Of a DNA stretch of 64,000 nucleotides, positions 32,796 to 40,845 are shown one piece after another. The position numbers were made by a program, and so were the translations under genes. The DNA comes from Pseudomonas iridis. Its GTDB lineage: Bacteria > Pseudomonadota > Gammaproteobacteria > Pseudomonadales > Pseudomonadaceae. The stretch is taken from positions 244,779 through 308,778 of the forward strand of contig NZ_JACXXO010000005.1 of NCBI RefSeq assembly GCF_017980685.1. The letters are read 5' to 3'. Below the pieces are notes generated by a model. The model was given only the letters and a program-made list of their open reading frames with translations. It ran no database searches and was not told the DNA's origin. Position 1 is the first letter of the stretch; every line of letters starts with the position of its first letter.

Positions 32796-33689
32796 CTATG
32801 CCATTAACTCCACAACCCAATCGATAAATACTCGCAACTTGAGACTGATATGCCGGTTCGGCGGATACGCTATGTAGAGAGGCATCGATTCAAGTTGCCA
32901 GTCCTCGAACAGCGGCACTAGCTCGCCGCGCGCCACCGGGCCGTCGGACATGTACCTGGGCAGCCACAACACGCCCATGCCGGCCAGACCCGCCGCAAGG
33001 TAGGCATTGCCGTCGTCGACTGCCAACACATGGCGACCCTTGATCTGCAGGCTTTGCTTATCGTTATGCAGGGCATACGGCATGGGCTTGCCGGTGCGTG
33101 CCCACAGGAACGCAACCACGCGATGATGGGAATCTTCCAGCTCCTGCGGATGCATCGGCGTGCCGGAGCGAGCGAGGTAGTCGGGCGCGGCAAACACGCC
33201 CAATTGCAGATCCGCAACCTTGCGCGCCATCAGTGACTGGTCCAGCAACTCGCCGCCGCGCACCACGCAGTCGACGTTTTCATCGATGATATCGACGATG
33301 CGATCGCTGACGCCCATGTCGATCTGAATGTCTGGATACCGCGCGTGAAATTCGGGCAATGCCGGGATCAGAATCAAGCGAGCGAACGGGCTCGGCACAT
33401 CCACGCGCAATCGTCCTCGTGGCGATACCGAGGCACCGGGCAGGCTCGTTTCGGCGTCCTCCATGTCGGCCAGCAACTTGATCACGCGCTGGTAATACGC
33501 CGCACCGTCAGCCGTGACATTGACCTTGCGCGTGGTGCGGTTGAGCAATTTGACCCGCAACCGCGCCTCCAACTGCTGGACCAGTTGCGTCACGGTGGTC
33601 TTGCTCATGTGCAGGGTTTCGGCGGCTTTGGTGAAGCTCCCCGCCTCGACCACCCGTGCAAACGCCTGCATTGCATCAAAACGGTCCAT
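32796..33689 (-). CDS. LysR-family transcriptional regulator
   Basis: The 297-residue protein has the N-terminal LysR helix-turn-helix (MDRFDAMQAFARVVEAGSFT, KAAETLHMSKTTVTQLVQQL) and a type-2 periplasmic-binding-like effector domain. The MDRFDAM start at 33689 is used because family members begin there; the frame is open 24 codons more. It is divergent from the RidA-like gene at 33806 (116 bp apart), which is its most likely target. The effector is unknown. Confidence 0.9.
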   Translation of the reverse strand: MDRFDAMQAFARVVEAGSFTKAAETLHMSKTTVTQLVQQLEARLRVKLLNRTTRKVNVTADGAAYYQRVIKLLADMEDAETSLPGASVSPRGRLRVDVPSPFARLILIPALPEFHARYPDIQIDMGVSDRIVDIIDENVDCVVRGGELLDQSLMARKVADLQLGVFAAPDYLARSGTPMHPQELEDSHHRVVAFLWARTGKPMPYALHNDKQSLQIKGRHVLAVDDGNAYLAAGLAGMGVLWLPRYMSDGPVARGELVPLFEDWQLESMPLYIAYPPNRHISLKLRVFIDWVVELMA

Positions 33690-33796
33690 TGCTCGGCTTC
33701 CGATTGTTTGGGTTTCACAAACAGTTAACGCCAAGCTTGCGCGTTTATCGCGCACCTGCAAATCCCTAAAGTTTGGCCATCACCTCATTGATGGAG

Positions 33797-33805
33797 CCCC
33801 CCCCC
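33797..33805 (+). repeat. Homopolymer C9 tract in a ribosome-binding site
   Basis: Nine C residues fill the whole space between the Shine-Dalgarno GGAG (33793-33796) and the ATG at 33806. Slippage would change the spacing. Confidence 0.9.
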
Positions 33806-34207
33806 ATGACACAGCGCGATGTTGTTTTCCCACCTACCCGCCGAACCCTTTACGAGCGCCATCGCTACTCACCGGCGATCCGCTCCAACGGTTTTCTGTT
33901 TGTCTCGGGCCAAGTCGGCAGTACGGAGGACGGTACACCCGAGCCGGATCTGCAGAACCAGGTGCGTCAGGCTTTCAATAACCTGAACGCGATTCTCGAC
34001 GAGGCCGGTTGCACGTTCGAGGATGTGGTCGACGTCACCCTTTTCATGGTTGATCCGCAATCGAAGTTCGAGACGATCTGGAACATCGTGCTGACCGAGT
34101 TCTGGGGCGAGGCGCCGCATCCGACCGTTACCGCCGTTGGGGTGACCTGGCTGTATGGTTTCGACTTCGAGATCAAGGTGATCGCCAGACTCCCCGAAAA
34201 GCACTGA
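33806..34207 (+). CDS. RidA-like protein lacking the catalytic arginine
   Basis: The 133-residue protein has the RidA fold (SNGFLFVSGQVGSTEDGTPE, then FNNLNAILDEAGCTFEDVVD, then VTLFMVDPQSKFETIWNIVL). At the position of the conserved P-x-R it reads HPTVTAVGVTWL, so the catalytic Arg is replaced by Thr, and deaminase activity of the classical type is doubtful. GGAG lies 9 nt before the ATG, separated only by C residues. It is divergent from a LysR regulator, suggesting inducible expression. A long REPIN follows the gene. Confidence 0.85.
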   Translation: MTQRDVVFPPTRRTLYERHRYSPAIRSNGFLFVSGQVGSTEDGTPEPDLQNQVRQAFNNLNAILDEAGCTFEDVVDVTLFMVDPQSKFETIWNIVLTEFWGEAPHPTVTAVGVTWLYGFDFEIKVIARLPEKH

Positions 34208-34215
34208 TTGCCCTT

Positions 34216-34294
34216 TGTAGGAGCTGCGGCACGCTGCGATCTTTTGATCTTTAACAACAAGATCAAAAGATCGCAGCGTGCCGCAGCTCCTACA
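34216..34294. repeat. REPIN/long hairpin with 36-bp perfect arms
   Basis: TGTAGGAGCTGCGGCACGCT continuing to GATCTT (34216-34251) is perfectly inverted at 34259-34294 around a 7-nt loop. It belongs to the same family as 40760-40824 and 39580-39613. It may also serve as the transcript end of the RidA-like gene. Confidence 0.92.
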
Positions 34295-34457
34295 GGGGTC
34301 GTCGGGGTGCATCAAGTGTGACCAACGCTGATGCGCGCTGGCCTTTAAACCCTCAAATGCGTATAACCTCGCCGTTTCGTCTAACCTGACTTTGCGCCCA
34401 GCCTCGACTGCACAACGGCGGCGCTTCGACTTTGACGCTCACGAAACGGAGAATTCC

Positions 34458-35321
34458 ATGCTCAAACGAACCCTGGCACTGACGGCCGGCCTGGCCCTGT
34501 CCCTTTCCGCGCTGGTGGCGCAAGCCGCTGATGTATTGAAGGTCAGCGCCATTCCTGATGAAGCGCCGACCGAACTGTTGCGCAAGTTCGAGCCACTGGG
34601 TGCGTATCTGGAACAGCAATTGGGCATGAAGGTGCAGTTCGTTCCGGTGGCCGATTACCCGGCAGTGGTTGAAGCCTTGGCCACCGACCGTCTCGACATG
34701 GCCTGGCTGGGTGGTTTCACGTTCGTGCAGGCGCGCTTGAAGACCGACGCCACTACCCCGGTGATTCCGCTGGTGCAGCGCGAACAGGATGCGCAATTCA
34801 CCAGCAAATTCATCACCGCCGACCCGAACGTCAAAAGCCTGGCCGATCTGAAGGGCAAGACCTTCGCTTTCGGTTCCGTGTCGTCGACTTCCGGCAGCCT
34901 GATGCCGCGTTACTTCATGCTGAAAAATGACGGTATCAAGCCTGAGGCGTATTTCAGCCGCGTCGCTTACTCCGGCGCCCACGACGCCACGGTTGCCTGG
35001 GTGCAGGCTGGCAAGGTCGACGCCGGTGTGTTGAACGCCAGTGTCTGGCAGAAACTGGTGGACGCCGGCAAGGTCGACACCAACAAGGTCAAAGTATTCG
35101 CCACCACCCCGTCGTACTTCGATTACAACTGGACTGTGCGCGGCACACTCGACCCGGCGCTGGCGGCGAAGATCAAAAAAGCTTTCCTCGATCTGGATCC
35201 GGCCAACCCTGAACAGAAGAAGATTCTCGATCTGCAGGCTGCCAGCCGTTTCATCGACACCAAGCCTGAGAACTACAAGGGCATCGAGGAAGCCGCCCGC
35301 GCTGCCGATTTGCTGAAATGA
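34458..35321 (+). CDS. ABC transporter periplasmic binding protein, phosphonate/phosphite/selenate type
   Basis: The 287-residue protein has a signal peptide ([20 protein letters not shown], ending AQA) and the PhnD-type fold: [20 protein letters not shown], then [36 protein letters not shown], and [18 protein letters not shown]. This clade includes binding proteins for phosphonate, phosphite and putatively selenate. The ligand cannot be decided from sequence. CGGAG lies about 8 nt before the ATG. It starts a tight four-gene operon; its TGA overlaps the next ATG (ATGA). Confidence 0.87.
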   Translation: MLKRTLALTAGLALSLSALVAQAADVLKVSAIPDEAPTELLRKFEPLGAYLEQQLGMKVQFVPVADYPAVVEALATDRLDMAWLGGFTFVQARLKTDATTPVIPLVQREQDAQFTSKFITADPNVKSLADLKGKTFAFGSVSSTSGSLMPRYFMLKNDGIKPEAYFSRVAYSGAHDATVAWVQAGKVDAGVLNASVWQKLVDAGKVDTNKVKVFATTPSYFDYNWTVRGTLDPALAAKIKKAFLDLDPANPEQKKILDLQAASRFIDTKPENYKGIEEAARAADLLK

Positions 35322-36115
35322 CGCTACGCCTCACCCACGTCAGCCTGCGCCACGCCAATGGAGTCGATGCCCTGCGCGGCATCGACTTGCAGATTGGCGT
35401 CGGCGAACAAGTCGCGATCATCGGCCCGTCCGGGGCCGGTAAATCGAGTTTGCTCAACCTGCTGGCCACCGCACTGCGGCCCGGCAGCGGCGAGATCGAA
35501 GTGCTCGGCGAACGCGCCTGGCACTTGTCTGCCCGCCAGCGACAACGCCTGCGCGCGCGTATTGGCCTGGTGCATCAGGCGCCGCCCCTGCCGCTGCGCC
35601 AGCGCGTGGTCACAGCCGTGCTGGCCGGCAAGCTCGGACAATGGAGTTTGGGTAAAAGCCTGCTGAACCTGCTGCATCCACTCGACGTACCCGGCGCCCG
35701 CGCGGCATTGGCACGGCTCGATCTGGGCGATAAATTGTTCGCCCACTGCCAGCAATTATCCGGTGGCCAGTTGCAGCGCGTCGGCATCGCCCGGGTGCTG
35801 TATCAGGCGCCGGAGATTCTGTTGGCTGATGAGCCGGTTTCGGCGATGGACCCGGTCATGGCCGGGCACACGCTGACGGTGCTGTCGCGTCATGCCCGCG
35901 AACATAACGTCACGCTGGTGGCGAGCCTGCATGCGGTGGATCTCGCGCTGTCGCACTTCCCGCGCATCATCGGCTTGCGTGACGGGCAGATTCTGTTCGA
36001 CAGCCCTGCCGATCAAGTCAGCCACGACATGCTCGACGCGCTGTACGCCAATGAACATCTGCAATCGCCGCCCTCGGCAGTTGCGCCTTTGCCTGTGCAG
36101 ATTCCACGATGCTGA
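35318..36115 (+). CDS. ABC transporter ATP-binding protein (PhnC-like)
   Basis: The 265-residue ATPase has Walker [10 protein letters not shown], the signature LSGGQLQR, Walker B ILLADEP and the H-loop VASLHAVD. It follows the binding-protein gene with an ATGA overlap and itself overlaps the first permease gene by 7 bp, so the subunits are translationally coupled. Together with the two permeases it should energise import of the ligand bound by the 34458 product. Confidence 0.9.
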   Translation: MTLRLTHVSLRHANGVDALRGIDLQIGVGEQVAIIGPSGAGKSSLLNLLATALRPGSGEIEVLGERAWHLSARQRQRLRARIGLVHQAPPLPLRQRVVTAVLAGKLGQWSLGKSLLNLLHPLDVPGARAALARLDLGDKLFAHCQQLSGGQLQRVGIARVLYQAPEILLADEPVSAMDPVMAGHTLTVLSRHAREHNVTLVASLHAVDLALSHFPRIIGLRDGQILFDSPADQVSHDMLDALYANEHLQSPPSAVAPLPVQIPRC

Positions 36116-36933
36116 AAGCCGATTCACGCGATCCTGCGGCGTGGCCGCGTCTGCTGCTGACGGTTTTGGCGATTGCGGTGCTGTGGCCGGGAATCCAGCT
36201 CAGCGAGCTGAATCTGGGCGTGCTGCTGCCCGACAGTCAGAATGAAATGGGCCGGTTTGTCGCGCAGTTCTGGCCGCCCGCCCACGATGAAGATTTTTTG
36301 CAGTTATTGTTCAAGGCCACGCTGCAAACCCTGGCGATTGCCACGGCGGGCATGGCGTTGGCGCTGCTGCTGGCCGTGCCCGCCGGTTTGCTTGCCAGCC
36401 GTGCCTTGTCGCTATCTGCCGCTTCGCGGGGTGGCGTGCCTAGTCGTTTCGGTCGGTTGTTGCGCTGGCCGGTTCGTGGGTTGCTGATCTTCCTGCGCAG
36501 CGTGCCGGAAATCGTCTGGGCGCTATTGTTCGTGCGCGCCGTGGGCCTCGGCCCGGCGGCGGGCGTGCTGGCGATTGCGATCACCTACAGCGGCATGCTC
36601 GGCAAGGTCTACGCAGAGATTTTCGAATCCACCGACCAGCGTCCGGCGCACGCGCTGTTGCAGTCGGGCAGCGGTCGACTGGCGAGTTTTGCTTATGGAA
36701 TCCTGCCGAATGTCGCCGGGGAATTGCTCTCGTACACGGTCTATCGCTGGGAGTGTGCGATCCGCGCTTCGGTGGTGATGGGTTTTGTTGGCGCCGGTGG
36801 CCTGGGTCAGCAAATTGACCTGTCGATCCGCATGTTCGCCGGCGGTGAGGTCGCGAGCATTCTGCTGACGTTCCTGCTGCTGGTGCTGGTGGCCGATCAA
36901 CTCAGCCGTTTGCTGCGCTGGAGGCTGGCATGA
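36109..36933 (+). CDS. ABC transporter permease (PhnE-like), first
   Basis: The 274-residue protein has about six hydrophobic segments and the PhnE-type inner-membrane domain: [20 protein letters not shown], then [20 protein letters not shown], then [19 protein letters not shown], the last containing the EAA-like loop that contacts the ATPase. It shows clear similarity to the next gene (about one third identical by eye), so the two probably form a heterodimer in the membrane. It overlaps both neighbours. Confidence 0.88.
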   Translation: MLKADSRDPAAWPRLLLTVLAIAVLWPGIQLSELNLGVLLPDSQNEMGRFVAQFWPPAHDEDFLQLLFKATLQTLAIATAGMALALLLAVPAGLLASRALSLSAASRGGVPSRFGRLLRWPVRGLLIFLRSVPEIVWALLFVRAVGLGPAAGVLAIAITYSGMLGKVYAEIFESTDQRPAHALLQSGSGRLASFAYGILPNVAGELLSYTVYRWECAIRASVVMGFVGAGGLGQQIDLSIRMFAGGEVASILLTFLLLVLVADQLSRLLRWRLA

Positions 36934-37697
36934 ATCGTCTGATCAATCTGCTGCTGATCGCCGGCATCGGCGTGGCCGTCATCGCTTCGTTCATCTACTT
37001 AGGGCTCGACCTAGGCGAGCTCGGCAGTGCCACCAGCCTGAAACAGATGGGCGCGTATGTGCAGCGCTTTCTCAGCCCGGATCTGAGCGCCGATTACTTG
37101 AAAGCGATCCTCCATGGCTCGCTGGAAACCCTCGCCATGTCGGCGCTCGGCACCCTGCTCGCCGCGCTGCTGGGCATCGTCCTCGCCCTGCCCGCGGCCG
37201 GACGTTTCGGCTGGCCGCTGCGCAGTGCTTCGCGATGGCTGCTCAATGCTCTGCGGGCGATTCCGGAACTGGTCTGGGCCGCGTTGATGGTGCTCGCCGC
37301 CGGGCTGGGCCCGAACGCCGGAACGCTGGCCCTCGCCCTGCACACCACCGGCGTGCTGGGCCGCTTGTTCGCCGAAGCGCTGGAAAACACCCCGCCGCAA
37401 CCGGCCGAAGCGATCCGCTTGCAGGGCGGTAACCCCGTCCTCGCCTTCTGCTACGGCACCCTGCCCAACCTCGCCCCACAACTGCTCGCCTACGTCCTGT
37501 ACCGCTGGGAAAACAACATCCGCATGGCCAGCGTGCTGGGTTTTGTCGGCGCGGGCGGATTGGGGCAGATGCTGTATGTGAGCCTCAGCCTGTTTCAGGA
37601 AGCACAGGCCAGCACGGTGATTCTGGCGATGCTGGTGCTGGTGTTTGCGGTGGACTGGTTGAGTGCGTGGAGCCGCCAGCGCTGGGTGAAGGCGTAA
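36930..37697 (+). CDS. ABC transporter permease (PhnE-like), second
   Basis: The 255-residue integral membrane protein is a paralogue of the preceding permease, with ILHGSLETLAMSALGTLLAA, then LNALRAIPELVWAALMVLAA and [20 protein letters not shown]. It starts with an ATGA overlap and ends the operon. No terminator hairpin was seen directly after it; the next gene begins 189 bp downstream on the same strand. Confidence 0.88.
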   Translation: MNRLINLLLIAGIGVAVIASFIYLGLDLGELGSATSLKQMGAYVQRFLSPDLSADYLKAILHGSLETLAMSALGTLLAALLGIVLALPAAGRFGWPLRSASRWLLNALRAIPELVWAALMVLAAGLGPNAGTLALALHTTGVLGRLFAEALENTPPQPAEAIRLQGGNPVLAFCYGTLPNLAPQLLAYVLYRWENNIRMASVLGFVGAGGLGQMLYVSLSLFQEAQASTVILAMLVLVFAVDWLSAWSRQRWVKA

Positions 37698-37886
37698 GTC
37701 CGGATGCTGGCGAGTGGATATCTGTCAGAAGCTGATTATGCTTCAGGAAACCTCGCACACCCGCGAGGCGGTCAGACTGTGCAAGTTTCACGCGACAGCA
37801 ATTGCGGCATACGCCACAAGGCCAGAGTGCGATAGAGCGTTATTGGGGGACTCCGGCCTAAAAAACAAGCACGACGGAGTACACCC

Positions 37887-39566
37887 ATGGCCACAATCGA
37901 CACGACACCCACAGGCAATCCACCTCGCAGCGGCGGCATCACCAAGGAGGAGCGCAAGGTCATCTTCGCTTCGTCCCTGGGCACGGTGTTCGAGTGGTAC
38001 GACTTTTACCTCTATGGCTCACTGGCGGCGATCATCGCCAAGCACTTTTTTGCCGGCGTCAACGAGACCACTGCGTTCATCTTCGCTTTGCTGGCGTTCG
38101 CCGCCGGGTTTGCCGTGCGGCCGTTCGGCGCCATCGTGTTTGGCCGGCTCGGCGACATGATCGGGCGCAAACACACGTTCCTGATCACCATTGTGATCAT
38201 GGGTGTGTCCACGGCCATCGTCGGTTTGCTGCCCGGCTACGCAACCATCGGTGTCGCCGCGCCAGTCATCCTGATCACCCTGCGCCTGCTGCAAGGCCTG
38301 GCGCTGGGCGGTGAGTACGGTGGCGCGGCGACTTACGTGGCCGAACATGCGCCACCGGGCAGACGCGGCTTTTTCACTTCATGGATTCAAACCACCGCGA
38401 CCCTGGGCCTGTTCATGTCGCTGCTGGTGATCCTCGCCTGCCGCACCGCGCTGGGCACCGAAGCGTTCGAAGCCTGGGGCTGGCGGATACCGTTCCTGCT
38501 GTCGATCCTGCTGCTGATCGTTTCGGTGTACATCCGCCTGCAACTGAGCGAGTCGCCGGTGTTCCAGAAGATGAAGGCTGAAGGCAAGGCCTCCAAGGCG
38601 CCGCTGACTGAATCCTTCGCGCGCTGGGACAACCTCAAAGTGGTGATCATGTCGCTGCTCGGCGGTACGGCCGGTCAGGCGGTGGTTTGGTACACCGGGC
38701 AGTTCTACGCGCTGTTTTTCCTGTTGCAGACGCTGAAGATCGACCCTCAGACCGCCAACCTGTTGATCGCCGGATCACTGTTGATCGGCACGCCGTTCTT
38801 CGTGATCTTCGGTAGCCTGTCCGACCGCATCGGCCGCAAGCCGATCATCATGGTCGGCTGCATTCTGGCAGCGCTGACTTACTTCCCGATCTTCCATGCG
38901 TTGACCCAGTACGGTAACCCCGACGTGTTCATCGCCCAAGAGAAAAACCCGGTCAAGGTGATCGCCAATTCGGATCAGTGCTCGTTCCAGTTCGACCCGG
39001 TGGGCAAGGCCAGATTCACCAGTTCCTGCGACCTGGCCAAGACCCTGCTGGCGAAACGCGCGATCCCTTACGAGAACGTCGAGGCCGAGCCCGGCACCGT
39101 CGCGCAGGTGCGCATCGGTGACAAGGTCGTCGAGAGCTTCGAGGGCAGCACCCTGCCCGCCGCTGACTTCAAGGCGCGCAACGATTCGTTTACCGCCAAT
39201 CTGAGCAACGCACTGAAGGAAGCGGGCTACCCGGAGAAAGCCGATCCGGCGAAAACCAATTACCCGATGATGTTGCTGCTGCTGACCATTCTGGTGATCT
39301 ACGTGACCATGGTGTACGGCCCGATTGCGGCGTGGCTGGTCGAGCTGTTCCCGACCCGCATCCGCTACACCTCGATGTCGCTGCCCTATCACATTGGTAA
39401 CGGCTGGTTCGGCGGGTTCCTGCCGACCGTGGCTTTCGCGATGGTCGCGGCCACAGGTGATATCTACTACGGGCTGTGGTACCCGATCGTGATTGCGGTG
39501 ATGACGGCGATACTCGGCACGTTCTTCCTGCCGGAAACCAAGGATCGCGACATTCTCAAGGATTGA
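37887..39566 (+). CDS. MHS-family MFS transporter (metabolite:H+ symporter)
   Basis: The 559-residue protein has the MHS hallmarks: SSLGTVFEWYDFYLYGSLAA in helix 1, FGRLGDMIGRKHTF as motif A, and LQGLALGGEYGGAATYVAEH in helix 4. Typical members have about 430 residues. Here an insert of roughly 110 residues (about 350-460, KNPVKVIANSDQCSF onward with two cysteines) lies between the last central helix and the final helices and is probably periplasmic. The family imports compounds such as dicarboxylates, proline/betaine or alpha-ketoglutarate. GGAG lies 7 nt before the ATG. Confidence 0.87.
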   Translation: MATIDTTPTGNPPRSGGITKEERKVIFASSLGTVFEWYDFYLYGSLAAIIAKHFFAGVNETTAFIFALLAFAAGFAVRPFGAIVFGRLGDMIGRKHTFLITIVIMGVSTAIVGLLPGYATIGVAAPVILITLRLLQGLALGGEYGGAATYVAEHAPPGRRGFFTSWIQTTATLGLFMSLLVILACRTALGTEAFEAWGWRIPFLLSILLLIVSVYIRLQLSESPVFQKMKAEGKASKAPLTESFARWDNLKVVIMSLLGGTAGQAVVWYTGQFYALFFLLQTLKIDPQTANLLIAGSLLIGTPFFVIFGSLSDRIGRKPIIMVGCILAALTYFPIFHALTQYGNPDVFIAQEKNPVKVIANSDQCSFQFDPVGKARFTSSCDLAKTLLAKRAIPYENVEAEPGTVAQVRIGDKVVESFEGSTLPAADFKARNDSFTANLSNALKEAGYPEKADPAKTNYPMMLLLLTILVIYVTMVYGPIAAWLVELFPTRIRYTSMSLPYHIGNGWFGGFLPTVAFAMVAATGDIYYGLWYPIVIAVMTAILGTFFLPETKDRDILKD

Positions 39567-39579
39567 CGCTGATCCGCGT

Positions 39580-39613
39580 GCAGGAGCTGCCGCAGCCTGC
39601 GGCAGCTCCTACA
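39580..39613. repeat. Short hairpin of the TGTAGGAGCTGC family
   Basis: AGGAGCTGCCGCA and its inverted copy TGCGGCAGCTCCT with a minimal loop, just after the MHS gene. It may act as its transcript end. Confidence 0.8.
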
Positions 39614-39710
39614 TGGGTTCTTTGCTTCGATTCATTTGGCGATTCGTAGAAAAATCGAACGCTCACCTTTGCGCCTCCTCCAATGTTTTACACCAACGGA
39701 GGTCAGCGAT

Positions 39711-39929
39711 ATGAACAGCAACGACAGCAAAACCCCGAATGCCCCGCCCACCGATACGTCCGGCAAACCAGTAAATGTGGTCGAGCGTGATCTGGCGGAC
39801 AGAGACGATGACACCAAGGCTGTGGACGAGGTCATCACGCCCTCCTCCACTCGGGTCAAGGAACAGGATGCCGAAGAGCTGCAACGCAAGGTCGATGAGA
39901 TTGAGCGCAAGGTGGCGGACGGGAACTGA
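39711..39929 (+). CDS. Small acidic coiled-coil protein
   Basis: The 72-residue hydrophilic protein begins MNSNDSKTPNAPPTDTSGKP and ends with a heptad-like helix (VKEQDAEELQRKVDEIERKV). GGAGG lies 8 nt before the ATG at 39711. The first half looks disordered. There is no signal peptide or membrane segment. I do not recognise the family; small acidic proteins of this kind in pseudomonads are often stress-induced, but that is only an analogy. Confidence 0.68.
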   Translation: MNSNDSKTPNAPPTDTSGKPVNVVERDLADRDDDTKAVDEVITPSSTRVKEQDAEELQRKVDEIERKVADGN

Positions 39930-39956
39930 GATTTTTGCGATGTCCGTTCGACTTTC

Positions 39957-39992
39957 CCCCTCACCCCAGCCCTCTCCCTCAGGGAGAGGGTT
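39957..39992. repeat. CCCTCACCCCAGCCCTCTCC repeat with hairpin
   Basis: Same repeat family as the blocks at 29248, 29905 and 30279. Its CCCTCTCCCTCAGGGAGAGGG palindrome overlaps the last codons and stop of the DUF72 gene. Confidence 0.75.
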
Positions 39993-40728
39993 TCGACGGC
40001 GTCATGGCCGCGTACTGGTTGAGCTCCTTCGCCAGGGTCAACGCATTGCCGATCGCGGCGCCGCTGGCGGTATTGTCGAAGATGCACCAGGTCGAGCCGC
40101 CTTCGGCACTTGCGATATGCAACGTCTGCGCAAGTCTTTGCAGGTACGGCAAATCGTAGGCGCTGTGGTAAATGCGCGGCGAACCGTGCAATCGCCAGTA
40201 CTGAATGCCGGTCCATCCACTCGCAGACGAGTCACTGCCGATGCGCGAGGGATCGACCGCCGCTTGAGCAATCTGATGAGCCATCAACAACGGCTCGGCA
40301 GCAAGCCACGACGCGTGACGCGGTTCAAGCACCACCGCCCCGGCAAAACGCTCGCGCAATGCGCTGAAAAACCCTTGGGCAATTACGTCATCAAACGCCA
40401 GTGACGGGGGCAACTGCACCAACAAACAACCGAGGCGATCGCCTAGGCCCCTGCATTGTTCAAAGAAATCATCGAGCGCCGTCTCACTGCCTGCCAGGCA
40501 CAGCTCATGGCTGATGTGTTTGGGGATCTTCACTGAAAAGCGAAAGCCGTCTGGCACCGAATCGGCCCAGCGTTGGTAGGTCTGCCGGCGATGCGGGCGA
40601 TAGAACGAACTGTTGATTTCCACGCTGTTGAATTGCGCGGCATAGCGTTGCAGGTGCGTGCCTTCAATCGGGAACGCTGGCCAATGCTCGCGCCCCAGAC
40701 TCCAGCCTGCGCAGCCTATGTAAATCAA
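39979..40728 (-). CDS. DUF72 (YecE-like) protein
   Basis: The 249-residue cytoplasmic TIM-barrel protein begins MIYIGCAGWSLGREHWPAFP and contains FNSVEINSSFYRPHRRQTYQ, FRFSVKIPKHISHE, LLVQLPPSLAFD and YWRLHGSPRIYHSAY, the standard DUF72 landmarks. It is conserved in many bacteria; function is unknown. The last residues (PSKPSP) and stop are provided by the repeat at 39957-39992, so the natural C-terminus may have been replaced. A REPIN lies just upstream of its start. Confidence 0.85.
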   Translation of the reverse strand: MIYIGCAGWSLGREHWPAFPIEGTHLQRYAAQFNSVEINSSFYRPHRRQTYQRWADSVPDGFRFSVKIPKHISHELCLAGSETALDDFFEQCRGLGDRLGCLLVQLPPSLAFDDVIAQGFFSALRERFAGAVVLEPRHASWLAAEPLLMAHQIAQAAVDPSRIGSDSSASGWTGIQYWRLHGSPRIYHSAYDLPYLQRLAQTLHIASAEGGSTWCIFDNTASGAAIGNALTLAKELNQYAAMTPSKPSP

Positions 40729-40759
40729 ATCGATTCCCTCCAGATACTGCGTCGCCCCG

Positions 40760-40824
40760 TGTAGGAGCTGCCGCAGGCTGCGATCTTTTGATCTTAAAGA
40801 TCGCAGCCTGCGGCAGCTCCTACA
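40760..40824. repeat. REPIN/long hairpin, TGTAGGAGCTGC family
   Basis: TGTAGGAGCTGCCGCAGGCT continuing to GATCTTT is inverted at 40796-40824 around a TGATCTT loop (29-bp arms). It separates the DUF72 gene and the ThDP enzyme gene. Confidence 0.92.
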
Positions 40825-40845
40825 GGGGCCTGTCTGGCCTTCAGG

